Assembly: GCF_014203325.1 (NCBI RefSeq)
Contig: NZ_JACHIV010000001.1
Location: 3,597,501-3,661,500, forward strand
Direction of reading: 5' to 3'
From: Saccharopolyspora gloriosae
GTDB taxonomy: Bacteria; Actinomycetota; Actinomycetes; Mycobacteriales; Pseudonocardiaceae
Length of the DNA: 64,000 nt
The translations under genes and the position numbers were made by a program. The notes under the pieces are model-generated. The model searched no databases. It worked only from the letters and a program-made list of their open reading frames with translations, and was not told the origin of the DNA. This document shows, piece by piece, positions 16,945 to 25,587 of this stretch (position 1 is the stretch's first letter; each line of letters starts with the position of its first letter).

Positions 16945-17265
16945 TCAGCCCAGGAACATTTCCCGCTCTTCGCCGAGCACCGCGAGGCGCTTGCCCCGCA
17001 TGCGCCCGACGTGGCGGATCGCCGCGTCCCATTCCTCGCTGGCCAAGGCCGCGCGTGCCGCCTCTTCGGAGTCGAAGCCCAGCACGGACAACCCGTCCCA
17101 GCCCTCCGATCGCGGCTCCAACGCGCTGGTGATGGCGGTGTGCCGCCACGCCCGCAGACCCGGCAGCGGGTAGGTCACCTCAGCGTGTTCGCCCCGCCAC
17201 CACTCGATGAACTGCTCATGGGTCCACTCCGGGGGACGGGAGGCCAGCAGCGCCAGATTGAACAT
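16945..17265 (-). CDS. EthD-domain (dimeric alpha/beta barrel) protein
   Basis: 106 residues starting MFNLALLASRPPEWTHEQFIEWWRGEHA, the typical EthD pattern (FxxWWxxxHA) of small ferredoxin-like fold proteins. EthD homologues occur in ether-, steroid- and polyketide-related clusters, sometimes as cyclases or decarboxylases and sometimes with no known reaction. ATG at 17265 has GGAAGGA upstream. It lies 31 bp after an NTF2-like gene and 27 bp before the acyl-CoA synthetase. Confidence 0.75.
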   Translation of the reverse strand: MFNLALLASRPPEWTHEQFIEWWRGEHAEVTYPLPGLRAWRHTAITSALEPRSEGWDGLSVLGFDSEEAARAALASEEWDAAIRHVGRMRGKRLAVLGEEREMFLG

Positions 17266-17296
17266 TCCACGTCGTCCTTCCACACCTGGCACCCGC

Positions 17297-17680
17297 TCAG
17301 TCGGACTCGTGCAGCTCCAACATGGGCGAGCGACCGATCATCAAATTCCGTACCGCGCCGTCGGCCCCGAGCCGGGCCGCCGCGACGAAGGTCGACTCGA
17401 ACACGTCCCCGCGCCTGGTCTCACCGAGCACGAGTTCGTCGTGGCCGTCGGCGCTCGCGGACACCACGTGGTGCGTGAGCACCCCCTTCTCGCGCTGCCG
17501 CAGATAGCCCTCGAGCGCCGCGCGGTCGCCCGCGAAGTCCGTCGCCTGCCCCGCGCCCGTGCCGAACACGATCGAGAACCTGAAGTCCGACGCGATCAGG
17601 TCGAGGATGTCTTCGGGACGGTCGGAGTCGATCAGCGCGAACCACCGGGTCAGCGTGGGCGCACCTGCCACGGCCGTCAT
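17297..17680 (-). CDS. NTF2-like (SnoaL-type) fold protein, second of a pair
   Basis: 127 residues. The start TLTRWFALIDSDRPEDILDLIASDFRFSIVFG is typical of SnoaL/NTF2-like proteins, with an N-terminal helix pair followed by a curved sheet. ATG at 17680 overlaps the stop of the preceding NTF2-like gene (ATGA). Members include delta-5-3-ketosteroid isomerase, limonene epoxide hydrolase and polyketide cyclases, so an isomerase or hydratase step is possible. No catalytic residues could be assigned by eye. Confidence 0.7.
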   Translation of the reverse strand: MTAVAGAPTLTRWFALIDSDRPEDILDLIASDFRFSIVFGTGAGQATDFAGDRAALEGYLRQREKGVLTHHVVSASADGHDELVLGETRRGDVFESTFVAAARLGADGAVRNLMIGRSPMLELHESD

Positions 17681-18039
17681 GCCGCCTCCTCGGGGAACAT
17701 CGAGAACGTCGGGTGGAAGAAGGACTGGTAGCGCGCCAGTTTCCCGCCGGGCGAGACCACACCTGCAGAGGCGAACGAACCGGTGGGCTTCTCCTCCGGT
17801 CCTTCGACGACCACGCCGTAGACCATCTCCAGCTCGCCGTCCCGGCTGGACCTGAGAACGCGGTGCTTGCGCCCGACCGCCGGGCGGCCCGAGATGTAGG
17901 AGGCGAGGTCCTCCAGGCCGCGGCCGGAGACCTCGTTGCCCGGCAGCGCGAGCAGGAACTCGATATCGGACTCCACCAGCTCCAGCCCGCTCAACGGATC
18001 CGGGCCGTCCAGCCGTGCGAAGTAGTCTGAGATGAGCAC
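17677..18039 (-). CDS. NTF2-like (SnoaL-type) fold protein, first of a pair
   Basis: 120 residues starting VLISDYFARLDGPDPLSGLELVESDIEFLLALPG, again an NTF2-like opening, and it overlaps its partner by 4 bp. GTG at 18039 is chosen because AAGGAGG stands eight bases upstream; an ATG at 18078 would add 13 residues with no ribosome site. Head gene of the operon ending with the acyl-CoA synthetase. Paralogous tandem NTF2-like genes often form heteromers; whether they do here is unknown. Confidence 0.72.
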   Translation of the reverse strand: MLISDYFARLDGPDPLSGLELVESDIEFLLALPGNEVSGRGLEDLASYISGRPAVGRKHRVLRSSRDGELEMVYGVVVEGPEEKPTGSFASAGVVSPGGKLARYQSFFHPTFSMFPEEAA

Positions 18040-18131
18040 GTGCGGCTCCTCCTTGTCGCCGTTGACGAGGTGGCACACCAGCCGGAACGAGATCGGCCAC
18101 CAGGTGGATCACTAGGCCCGCTCGAAACCAA

Positions 18132-18145
18132 AGCTGAATTCAGTT
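18132..18145. promoter_or_regulatory. Regulon operator 3, upstream of the NTF2-like/acyl-CoA synthetase operon
   Basis: AGCTGAATTCAGTT matches the reference palindrome at 13 of 14 positions and lies 92 bp upstream of the GTG at 18039 on the minus strand, a normal distance for an actinobacterial promoter operator. Confidence 0.7.
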
Positions 18146-18231
18146 CGCTTCGTCTGACGCTAGCCCTCCCCCAAACCCGCCGCAAGACTCAAAATCGCCC
18201 AGCCGCGGAGAAGGTGTCGAAACAGGACGAA

Positions 18232-18269
18232 GCTCCCCGCGCGGACGTCGGAGTCGACGCGCGGGGAGC
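18232..18269. terminator. Intrinsic terminator after the TetR gene
   Basis: GCTCCCCGCGCG and CGCGCGGGGAGC form a perfect 12-bp stem around a 14-base loop. On the minus strand it lies about 150 bp after the TetR stop and before the promoter of the next leftward operon, where it should separate the two units. Confidence 0.65.
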
Positions 18270-18420
18270 GCACGGATACCGCTGCTCACAGCGGGTACCG
18301 GTTCGATGGAAAGGTGACGCGGCGACCGGTCAGGGCCGCGAGAACGAGGGATCAGAAGTCAGCGGCGAACGCGGGCGGCGCACCACCCGCGCACCGCCGC
18401 ACCGCGCACGCGGCGCGGGG

Positions 18421-19047
18421 TCACGGTGTCACGATGCGCACGCAGCAGTGGGTCACCAGCTCGCAGATCGCTTCGAGGCCGGTCTCGCCACCGGGTCGGT
18501 ACCAGCGCCACACGGCGACGATCGTGCCCAGGAGCGTGCGCGCCAACAGCTGCGGATCACGGCGCGCGAACTCACCGGAATCCATTCCCTGGCGGAGCAG
18601 CTCCGTCCAGTTCCGCTCGATTCTGGCGACCAGTTCCCGGCACGCCAGCCGCTCGGCCTCCTCCCGCTCCGAGCTGCGCTCGCTGACCAGCAACGCGATG
18701 TTGGCCTGCAGGATCCGGTTCTGCCGCACTTCCAGATCCGAGATCTCGTAGGCGCTGCGCACCGCCCGGCGCAGCGCCTCGTGCGCGCTCGGCGCGTCCG
18801 CGGTCGCCGCGCGGAACGCCTCGTCCGAGTTGTGCAGGCCGATGCGCATCACCGTGAGCAGGCAATGCGCTTTCGACTCGAAGTAGTGGTACAGCGCGGT
18901 CTGGCCGATGCCGACGTGCTTGGCGATCTCCGACCACTTGGTGGCTTCGAAGCCGACCTCGCCGAAATGTTCCACGGCAGCGCCCAGAATCGCCGCCCGC
19001 TTCGACCTGGGGCCGTCGTCGGCCTCCCGCAACGTCTCGACGCCCAC
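18421..19047 (-). CDS. TetR-family regulator, probable repressor of the catabolic regulon
   Basis: 208 residues. The helix-turn-helix reads WSEIAKHVGIGQTALYHYFESKAHCLL at about 38-64. The C-terminal region resembles the TetR_C domain of FadR/KstR2-type regulators that sense acyl-CoA esters (long helical bundle, ANIALLVSERSS). GTG at 19047 follows GGAGGG. It lies inside the cluster, directly after the KstD-like gene, and a copy of the cluster palindrome (19086) is in front of it, which implies autoregulation. It is the only regulator within the operator-bearing span, so it is the best candidate for binding all copies. The effector is unknown. Confidence 0.82.
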   Translation of the reverse strand: MGVETLREADDGPRSKRAAILGAAVEHFGEVGFEATKWSEIAKHVGIGQTALYHYFESKAHCLLTVMRIGLHNSDEAFRAATADAPSAHEALRRAVRSAYEISDLEVRQNRILQANIALLVSERSSEREEAERLACRELVARIERNWTELLRQGMDSGEFARRDPQLLARTLLGTIVAVWRWYRPGGETGLEAICELVTHCCVRIVTP

Positions 19048-19085
19048 ACCTTTCCCTCCGTCGGTGAGGATCCAGCATAGATGCC

Positions 19086-19099
19086 AACCGATGTCAGTT
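19086..19099. promoter_or_regulatory. Regulon operator 4, in front of the TetR gene
   Basis: AACCGATGTCAGTT matches the reference palindrome at 11 of 14 positions. It lies 39 bp upstream of the regulator's start and overlaps the stop codon region of the preceding flavoprotein gene, so the regulator may have its own promoter inside a longer leftward transcript. Confidence 0.55.
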
Positions 19100-20392
19100 C
19101 ACGAGGGATCCGGCCGCGGCGCGCCGCCCGAACACGATCGCCGGTGCCAGTCCCCCGGCGTAGGCGCGCTCGTACAGGCCACCGATGTCGGCACCTGCCG
19201 CGAACAGGCCCGGGATCGGTGCACCGCTCGACGACAGGACCCGCGCCCGCGGGTCGATCCGGACACCGGTGAACGGGAACGTCACGGCCGGCCGCGCCTC
19301 CACGACGTAGTACGGCGGTTCGTCCAGCGCCCGAGGATCGGACTCCCGGCCAGGCCCTGCCGACTCGCCTCGGGCGAGGCGCCCCAGCTCCTCGGCGATC
19401 TTGGGGCCGTCGTAACCCCACTCAGCGGGCATCTCGGCGAAATCGGACGCGCTGTCGGCGACCACGCACCGCGCGCCCCTGGACCGGGCCAGTGCGAACT
19501 TGTCCAGGCTGTCGGCTCCCTCGACGTAGGCACCGGTGATCCACTCCCGGTAGCCGCGGGCGTCGGTCACCAGCAGACCCCGCGCCTCGGGTTGGTCGAG
19601 CAATGCCATCGCCGTGAGGTGATCCGCCGCCGTCTCGTCCACGAACCGCTCGCCCGCCAAGTTGAACAGGGCCGCGTGTTCGCTGTAGTAGAGCGTGATG
19701 TCCACGAACAGCTCGGGCTCCAGCGCGACGCCGGACGGGATCAGGTGGCCGTAGAACCCTGCGCCCTCCGATCCGATCGCCGCACCGGCCTCGATCGCCA
19801 GCCGCAGTCCGTCCCCACTGCTGAACGGGTTCGACCGCAGCTCGACGTCCCGCGCCTGCTCGTGCAGGTACCGCGCGCGCAGCTCGGGGTCCGCCTGGAA
19901 ACCGCCGGTGGCCAGCAACGTCGCCGTCGCCTCCACGGTCCGCGCCGAACCATCGGCCAGGCCGATCTCCGCGCCGCGCACCACGCCGTCGTCGAGCAGC
20001 AACCTCCGGGCCGACGCCTCCGTCACGATCACACCGTTCTCCCGGACCACGTGCCGGCAGCCGTCGACGTAGTGCGCCGTGTCGAACCGGTGCCCGCGCC
20101 CGTAGCCGATCACCGGTACGCGCTTGCCGCAGCTCACCCCCAGCGAGCCGATCCACTGGACGGCGTCGTCGAAGTCGTCCACCAGCGCCCTTTTCAGCCC
20201 GAGGTCGCCACCGGGGTTCACCCGGTCCATCACGTCGTGGTCGGGCGCGGTCCAGATGTATCCCGCGTACTGGCCCGATCCGCCGAGCAACGGACCCTTC
20301 TCCACCACCATCGCCGACCCGCCACCGCGGACCGTCGTGGCCGCGGCGGTCATACCGGCGATACCACCGCCGAGCACCAGCAGATCGAACAT
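19094..20392 (-). CDS. FAD-dependent oxidoreductase, 3-ketosteroid-dehydrogenase/fumarate-reductase type
   Basis: 432 residues of the FAD-binding-2 family. The N-terminus MFDLLVLGGGIAGMTAA is the dinucleotide-binding fold; GGSGQYAGYIW, ATLLATGGFQADPEL and the C-terminal GLFAAGADIGGLYERAYAGGLAPAIVFGRRAA are typical of KstD/urocanate/fumarate reductase relatives. It is shorter than bona fide KstD (about 510-560 residues). It probably introduces or reduces a double bond in an alicyclic or enone intermediate. It lies 47 bp before the TetR gene and 297 bp after the acyl-CoA dehydrogenase pair. Confidence 0.8.
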   Translation of the reverse strand: MFDLLVLGGGIAGMTAAATTVRGGGSAMVVEKGPLLGGSGQYAGYIWTAPDHDVMDRVNPGGDLGLKRALVDDFDDAVQWIGSLGVSCGKRVPVIGYGRGHRFDTAHYVDGCRHVVRENGVIVTEASARRLLLDDGVVRGAEIGLADGSARTVEATATLLATGGFQADPELRARYLHEQARDVELRSNPFSSGDGLRLAIEAGAAIGSEGAGFYGHLIPSGVALEPELFVDITLYYSEHAALFNLAGERFVDETAADHLTAMALLDQPEARGLLVTDARGYREWITGAYVEGADSLDKFALARSRGARCVVADSASDFAEMPAEWGYDGPKIAEELGRLARGESAGPGRESDPRALDEPPYYVVEARPAVTFPFTGVRIDPRARVLSSSGAPIPGLFAAGADIGGLYERAYAGGLAPAIVFGRRAAAGSLVN

Positions 20393-20689
20393 CGCTCACC
20401 GCACCTCCTCGTAGAGCGTCGTGCGAGTTCTTCCGGATGAACCGAGCGATCACCAGGCCACCGGGCCGCTACCGAGCGCCGGGCTCATGCACGTGGAGAC
20501 CACCTGCCAGGTCGCGACGGGGAGAACACCACCGCGAGAGGCCGCAGAGCGCGAAGTCGTTGCACTCCAACGCCATTCCGGCAGCAGCCGCGGAACTCGC
20601 TCGTTCAACGAAGTGCATCTGCTTCTGTGAAGCGGTTTCGTTGATGATCACCGTTGCCCCCTCGGCGGCGGCGGTCGTCCCGCGCCTGG

Positions 20690-21832
20690 TCACCCGGCGT
20701 CGACGTGCAGACCGGACAGCAGGCGCTCCTGGTGGGTGTGCCGATCGCCGAAGAGCACCGCGCTCGTCGCCGCCCGGCGGAAGTGCAGGTGCGCCGGGTG
20801 TTCCCAGGTGAACCCGATGCCGCCGTGCACCTGGATGGTCTCGGCGGCGACGTACTCGTAGGACCGGCTGCAGGTCAGCGCCGCTGCGGCTGCGGCGATG
20901 CCGACGTCCGGCGAGTCCTCCGCGATCGCTCCGGTGGCCCACAGCGATGCCGACCGGGCGGCCTCGAGCTCCACGGCCATGTCGGCGCAGCGGTGCTTGA
21001 TCGCCTGCAGCATCCCGATCGGACGTCCGAACTGGACGCGGTTCTTGACGTGCTCGACCGCCATGTCCAGCGATGCCGCCGCCCCGCCGGTCTGCTCGCA
21101 GGCCAGCGCCGTCACCGCGCGGTCGCGCACCCGCGCGAGCACCCGCTCCCCGGTGCCCGGATCGCTGACCAGTCGTGCCGGTGCCCCGTCGAAGATGACG
21201 GTGGCCAATTGCCGGTTCGGATCCATCGCGCGGTCGGCGGTGCGGACCACACCCGGCGCATCCCCGTCGACGACGAACAGGGCCGGCCCGTCTTCCGTCC
21301 GGGCCGCGACGAACAGCAGGTCCGCCGTGGCGCCCTCGACGACGAGGATCTTGCGTCCGGTGAGGCGCCAGGTGTCGCCGTCGCGCACGGCCGACGCGTC
21401 GAGGCTGGGCGCGTCCAAGCCCCCCGGGGTTTCGGCCCAGGCCAGCGTCGCGGTGCGCGCACCGGCGGCCAGCGCCGGCAGCAGTCGCCTCCTGCATTCC
21501 TCGGCCTGCGCTCCCTCGGCGTGCAGGAGCACGCCGACGCCGAGCACTGCGGTGGTGAACCACGGCAACCGGACCAGGGATCGGCCCAGTTCCTCGGCCA
21601 CGACCGCGACCGGGCGGAATCCGGCGTCCGCGCCGCCGTAGCTCTCCGGCACGTCCAGCCCGACCACGCCGAGCTCGCCGGCGAACCGGTTCCACACCGC
21701 CGGGTCCCCAGCACGCTGCTCGCGCATCTCCCCGAACACCGCCGCGGTGTCGGCGTGCTCGCGCAGGAATTCCCGCACGGCACCGCGGAACTGCTCGATA
21801 TCCGCGTCGTGCGTCAGCCTTCGGGCCGTCAT
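20690..21832 (-). CDS. Acyl-CoA dehydrogenase (FadE-like), possible non-catalytic partner subunit
   Basis: 380 residues with N-terminal helical, beta and C-terminal helical acyl-CoA dehydrogenase domains; CSRSYEYVAAETIQVHGGIGFTWEHPAHLHFRRA is a family signature. The C-terminus lacks the usual EI-rich catalytic loop. Its ATG at 21832 overlaps the stop of the preceding dehydrogenase gene. Such adjacent, dissimilar FadE genes often encode alpha2beta2 heterotetramers, as in the mycobacterial steroid side-chain enzymes ChsE1-ChsE2. That assignment here is inference. Confidence 0.85.
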   Translation of the reverse strand: MTARRLTHDADIEQFRGAVREFLREHADTAAVFGEMREQRAGDPAVWNRFAGELGVVGLDVPESYGGADAGFRPVAVVAEELGRSLVRLPWFTTAVLGVGVLLHAEGAQAEECRRRLLPALAAGARTATLAWAETPGGLDAPSLDASAVRDGDTWRLTGRKILVVEGATADLLFVAARTEDGPALFVVDGDAPGVVRTADRAMDPNRQLATVIFDGAPARLVSDPGTGERVLARVRDRAVTALACEQTGGAAASLDMAVEHVKNRVQFGRPIGMLQAIKHRCADMAVELEAARSASLWATGAIAEDSPDVGIAAAAAALTCSRSYEYVAAETIQVHGGIGFTWEHPAHLHFRRAATSAVLFGDRHTHQERLLSGLHVDAG

Positions 21833-23142
21833 GCCGCACCGCCCGGGTCGACCTCGTCCGCCTCGGCGAGCAGCTCGGAGTACCGGCCGAGCGCCTCCCG
21901 GGTGAGTTCGGGTCCGATGTAGGGCGGGAAGAGCCCGTCATCCGGCGTGGTGCTGCGCACGAGCGCCTTGGCGAGGTTGGTCTTGTGGACCTCGGTGGCG
22001 CCGTCGGCGAGTCCCATGTGGAACGACTCCATCACCCACTTGCCGAACGGCAGCTCCTTGGAGATGCCCAGCGAGCCGTGGATCTGGATGGCTCGGGACG
22101 AGACGTCCAGAAGCACCTTCGGCATCGCGGCCTTCACCGCGGCGATGTCGGCGCGCACCGCGCGGTAGTCGTCGTGCTTGTCGATCTTCCACGCCGTGCG
22201 CAGCACCAGCAGCCGGAACTGCTCGATCTGGATCCAGGAGTCGGCGATCATCTCCTGCACCAGCTGCTTGTCCGCCAACCGCGCGCCCTTCGTGGTGCGC
22301 GAGACCGCGCGGCGCTTCATCAGCTCGAACGCGCGCTGGACCAGGCCGACGGTGCGCATCGCGTGGTGGATGCGGCCGCCCCCGAGCCGGGTCTGCGCGA
22401 CCGCGAAGCCCTCGCCGCGCCGCCCCAGCAGGTTCTCCGCCGGCACCCGGACATCGGTGTAGCGCAGGTACTGGTGGGTTCCCACGGGTTCCTCGTGCCC
22501 CCACACCGACACGTCCCGCACCCGCTCGACCCCCGGCGCGTCCGCGGGCACCACGAACATCGACATCCGTTCGTGCGGTGCGGCGTCCGGCTCGGTCACC
22601 GCCATCACGATGAGGAACTCGGCGAACAACGCGTGCGAGGAGAACCACTTCTCCCCGTTGATGACCCAGCTGTCGCCGTCGAGCACCGCGGTGGTGCGGA
22701 AGCCCGTCGGGTCGGACCCGCCGTGCGGCTCCGTCATCGAGAACGAGGACACGATGTCGCCCTCGATCAAGGGCTCCAGGTAGGTCTTCTTCTGGAAGTC
22801 GCTGCCGTAGTGGGCGAGGATCTCGGCGTTGCCCGAATCCGGCGCCTGGCATCCGAACACGACCGGTCCGGAATGCGTGCGCCCCAACTTCTCGTTCAGC
22901 AGCGCCAGCCGCAGCTGCCCGTACCCCTTGCCGCCCAGCTCCGGGCCGAGGTGGCAGGCCCACAGCTCGCGCTCCCGCACCCGTTCCTGCAGCGGCTTGA
23001 TCAGCGCGTTGCGGCGCGGGTCACGGGTGTTCCAAGCGTGCTCGATCACCTGGTCCACCGGTTCGACCTCGTCGCGGACGAACTCCTCGACCCAGTCCAG
23101 CTCCCGCTGCACCTCGGGGTCGGTTTCGAAATCCCAAGCCAT
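21829..23142 (-). CDS. Acyl-CoA dehydrogenase (FadE-like)
   Basis: 437 residues. The middle domain has FSMTEPHGGSDPTGFRTTA, WVINGEKWFSS and the C-terminal part SRAIQIHGSLGISKELPFGKW plus ADGATEVHKTNLAKALV, matching the larger acyl-CoA dehydrogenases used for branched or bulky acyl chains. It should oxidise an acyl-CoA to the 2-enoyl-CoA with FAD. It lies 12 bp after the SCP2-thiolase-like gene and overlaps the smaller FadE-like gene by 4 bp, which supports a heteromeric enzyme. Confidence 0.88.
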   Translation of the reverse strand: MAWDFETDPEVQRELDWVEEFVRDEVEPVDQVIEHAWNTRDPRRNALIKPLQERVRERELWACHLGPELGGKGYGQLRLALLNEKLGRTHSGPVVFGCQAPDSGNAEILAHYGSDFQKKTYLEPLIEGDIVSSFSMTEPHGGSDPTGFRTTAVLDGDSWVINGEKWFSSHALFAEFLIVMAVTEPDAAPHERMSMFVVPADAPGVERVRDVSVWGHEEPVGTHQYLRYTDVRVPAENLLGRRGEGFAVAQTRLGGGRIHHAMRTVGLVQRAFELMKRRAVSRTTKGARLADKQLVQEMIADSWIQIEQFRLLVLRTAWKIDKHDDYRAVRADIAAVKAAMPKVLLDVSSRAIQIHGSLGISKELPFGKWVMESFHMGLADGATEVHKTNLAKALVRSTTPDDGLFPPYIGPELTREALGRYSELLAEADEVDPGGAA

Positions 23143-23154
23143 TCCCTCGTCCTC

Positions 23155-24303
23155 TCAGCGGGTCAGAACCGTGCACGCGCTGATTCCGGGCGCACCGTAG
23201 ACGTGCGTGAACCCCACGTGCGGTCGAGACGGCACCTGGTGGGCACCGGCGTCACCGCGCAGCTGGAGCGCGTTCTCGTAGATCTGCCGCAGCCCGGAAG
23301 CGCCGACCGGCTCACCGTTGGCGATGCAACCGCCGTCGGTGTTGATGGGCAGCCGTCCCTCGATCTCGTTGTCCCCGGCCTTGATCAGGTGCTCCTGTTC
23401 ACCGTGCTCGCACAGACCGGTCTCGGCCATGTGCATCAGTTCCGCTCCTGACTCGGTGTCCTGGATCTGTGCGACGTCCACTTCGGACGGTGCGATGCCC
23501 GCGGCTTCGAACGCCGCCTGCGATGCCTGCACCGTGGGCGACTCGGCGCGCTCGGCGGCGATCCAGGGCGCGTACACCTCGAACGAGCCGTAGCGCCTGC
23601 TGCGGAACGCCGCGCCTTTCAGGAAGACGGGTTCGTCGCTGTACCGGCGCGCCTGGTCCGCGCGGCACAGCACCAAGGCCACCGCGCCCTCACCCGGGGA
23701 GCAGTACATGTATTGCGTCAACGGGTGCGAGATCATCGTTGCCGCGGCGATCTCGGCGGCGGTGAGCCGATCGCGTCGCCACGCGTTCGGGTTCAGCGCT
23801 CCGTTGCGGAACGCCTTCTCCGCGATCAGCGCGAGGACGTCCGAACCGATGTCGTGGTCGTGCAGGTACCGCTGGATCTTCATGCCGAAGAACTGGGTGG
23901 TGACCATCATCCCGGTCTCGCCGTACCACGAGCCGATGCCGTGCTCGGCCGGATCCACGTTGAACGCGCCCCGGGGATGCTTGTCGAAACCGATCACGAT
24001 GCCGAGCTCGTGCTGCCCGGAGCGGATGGCCGCGTCGGCCGAGATCAGCGCCGACCCGCCGGTCGCGCAACCGTTGGCCACGTTGATGAACGGCAGCCCG
24101 GTCAGCCCCAGCTCGGAGACCAGCGTGTCGGCGTCTCCGGCCGAGTGCGACCCGCCGAACCCGAACTGCATGTCCGAGAAGGACAGTCCCGCGTCCCGCA
24201 ACGCCTCCCGCGCGGCGTGCACCGCCTGAGCCCGGCCGGAGACGCCCTTCGTCCGCCCGAACCGGTGCATCCCGATCCCGACGATCGCCACACCGTCCGT
24301 CAT
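23155..24303 (-). CDS. Lipid-transfer/SCP2-type thiolase-like protein (Ltp2-like aldolase candidate)
   Basis: 382 residues of the thiolase superfamily but not a standard thiolase. The first Cys is kept (VANGCATGGSAL), while the His motif is changed to INTDGGCIANGEPVGASGLRQIYE and the C-terminal Cys motif to HVYGAPGISACTVL. These changes are shared with steroid-pathway lipid-transfer proteins such as Ltp2, which act as retro-aldolases with a DUF35 partner and use tyrosines near this YG motif. A DUF35 gene overlaps it by 4 bp upstream. I infer a side-chain-cleaving aldolase or non-canonical thiolase. Confidence 0.82.
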   Translation of the reverse strand: MTDGVAIVGIGMHRFGRTKGVSGRAQAVHAAREALRDAGLSFSDMQFGFGGSHSAGDADTLVSELGLTGLPFINVANGCATGGSALISADAAIRSGQHELGIVIGFDKHPRGAFNVDPAEHGIGSWYGETGMMVTTQFFGMKIQRYLHDHDIGSDVLALIAEKAFRNGALNPNAWRRDRLTAAEIAAATMISHPLTQYMYCSPGEGAVALVLCRADQARRYSDEPVFLKGAAFRSRRYGSFEVYAPWIAAERAESPTVQASQAAFEAAGIAPSEVDVAQIQDTESGAELMHMAETGLCEHGEQEHLIKAGDNEIEGRLPINTDGGCIANGEPVGASGLRQIYENALQLRGDAGAHQVPSRPHVGFTHVYGAPGISACTVLTR

Positions 24304-24719
24304 GCCCGCACCTCCCGGTCCGGGGCGAACGCGAAGGTGTGCACCGGCGCACCGTCGTCGGCCGTCCGGAACGGCACCAGCTCCACGTGCATCGGCATCC
24401 CGATCTCCAGTGCCTCCGGGTCCGATTCCGTCAGGCGGGTCTCCACCAGGAGCTGCCCCGGAAGTTCGACGTACCCCACTGCGAACGGTTCGAACTCCTC
24501 CGGCCCCGTGTACGGCTCCTTCGGCCGGAAGCCCTGGATCGTGAACGTCCACAGCGAGCCGCGCCGCGCCAGCGGGGTGTCCACCATGGACGCTCCGGTG
24601 CACCGCGGGCACCCTGCCTGGCGCGGGAACGTGCAAGCGGCGCAGTCGGAGCACCGGCTGCCCAGCAGCGCCGGACCGTCCGGCGTGTCGGTGACGAGCG
24701 AGTCGTCCACCATTCTCAT
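24300..24719 (-). CDS. DUF35 OB-fold/zinc-ribbon protein, partner of the thiolase-like protein
   Basis: 139 residues. A rubredoxin-like zinc ribbon GSRCSDCAACTFPRQAGCPRCTG (CxxC...CxxC) is followed by an OB-fold segment LWTFTIQGFRPKEPYTGPEEFEPFAVGYVEL, which defines DUF35. These proteins complex with thiolase-like enzymes, for example ChsH2 with Ltp2. The ATG at 24719 has AGGAG at the right distance; an ATG at 24734 that overlaps the previous stop (ATGA) is an alternative adding five residues. The 4-bp overlap with the thiolase-like gene supports a complex. Confidence 0.85.
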   Translation of the reverse strand: MRMVDDSLVTDTPDGPALLGSRCSDCAACTFPRQAGCPRCTGASMVDTPLARRGSLWTFTIQGFRPKEPYTGPEEFEPFAVGYVELPGQLLVETRLTESDPEALEIGMPMHVELVPFRTADDGAPVHTFAFAPDREVRA

Positions 24720-24730
24720 CGCGACTCCTG

Positions 24731-25549
24731 TCATGGCGCGGCCAGCCTTCCTCCGTCGACGGCCAGCAGCGACCCGGTCGTGTAGCTCGACGTCGGCCCG
24801 CACAGGTACAGCGCCGCGCCGACGATCTCCGCGGGATCACCGCCGCGCTTCGACGGCCAGTCCTCGGCCATCGCCTCGAACGCGTCCATGTCCCACGCCG
24901 TGCTGATGTCGGTGAAGAACGGCCCGGCGAGGATCGTGTTCACCCGCACCAGCGGCCCGTACTCCTGGGCGAATCCCGCGGTGAGCGTGTTCAACGCCGA
25001 CTTCGCCGCCGCGTACGGCAGGTCCCCGCGGGTCGGTCGACCCGAGGCGATCGAGGAGATGTTGAGGATCGAGCCGCCGTCCCGGGACGCCATCCGCTCG
25101 CCCGCGAGCGCCATCAGGCGGAACGGCCCCTTGAGGTTGACCCCGACGACCTTGTCGAACAACTGCTCCGAGACCTCGGACAGGCTCGGGTAGACCGGGG
25201 CGATCCCCGCGTTGTTCACCACGATGTCGACCGGCCCGAGGGATTCCTCCACCTCGTCGAGCAAGGCGGGAAGCCGATCCCACTCACCGACGTGAGCCCC
25301 GTGCGCGCTCACCCGGCGCCCGGTGGCCTCGGCGAGCTCACCCGCGAGCTGCTCGCAGGCGTCCTTCTTCCGGGACACCACGGCCACGTCCGCGCCGGCG
25401 GCCGCGAAGGCTATCGCGATCTCCCGGCCGAGCCCGCGCGAACCGCCGGTCACCAGCGCGGTCCTCCCCCGCAGCGGGCTCTGCTGGGGCCGCGCTTCGG
25501 CGACGGATTCCGCCACGGTGCGCACCGGGCCGGTGCTGTCTGCCTGCAT
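24731..25549 (-). CDS. Short-chain dehydrogenase/reductase (SDR)
   Basis: 272-residue classical SDR with TGGSRGLG, VVNNAGIAPV, catalytic Ser in NISSIAS and YAAAK, ending LLAVDGGRLAAP. About 28 extra residues precede the Rossmann motif. ATG at 25549 follows GGGAGTGGCC; longer upstream frames have no such site. It lies 38 bp after an acyl-CoA dehydrogenase and just before the DUF35 gene, so it probably oxidises a beta-hydroxyacyl-CoA before cleavage. Confidence 0.85.
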   Translation of the reverse strand: MQADSTGPVRTVAESVAEARPQQSPLRGRTALVTGGSRGLGREIAIAFAAAGADVAVVSRKKDACEQLAGELAEATGRRVSAHGAHVGEWDRLPALLDEVEESLGPVDIVVNNAGIAPVYPSLSEVSEQLFDKVVGVNLKGPFRLMALAGERMASRDGGSILNISSIASGRPTRGDLPYAAAKSALNTLTAGFAQEYGPLVRVNTILAGPFFTDISTAWDMDAFEAMAEDWPSKRGGDPAEIVGAALYLCGPTSSYTTGSLLAVDGGRLAAP

Positions 25550-25587
25550 GGCCACTCCCGTCTCGTGTCCCTCTTGCCGTGCTGCCG

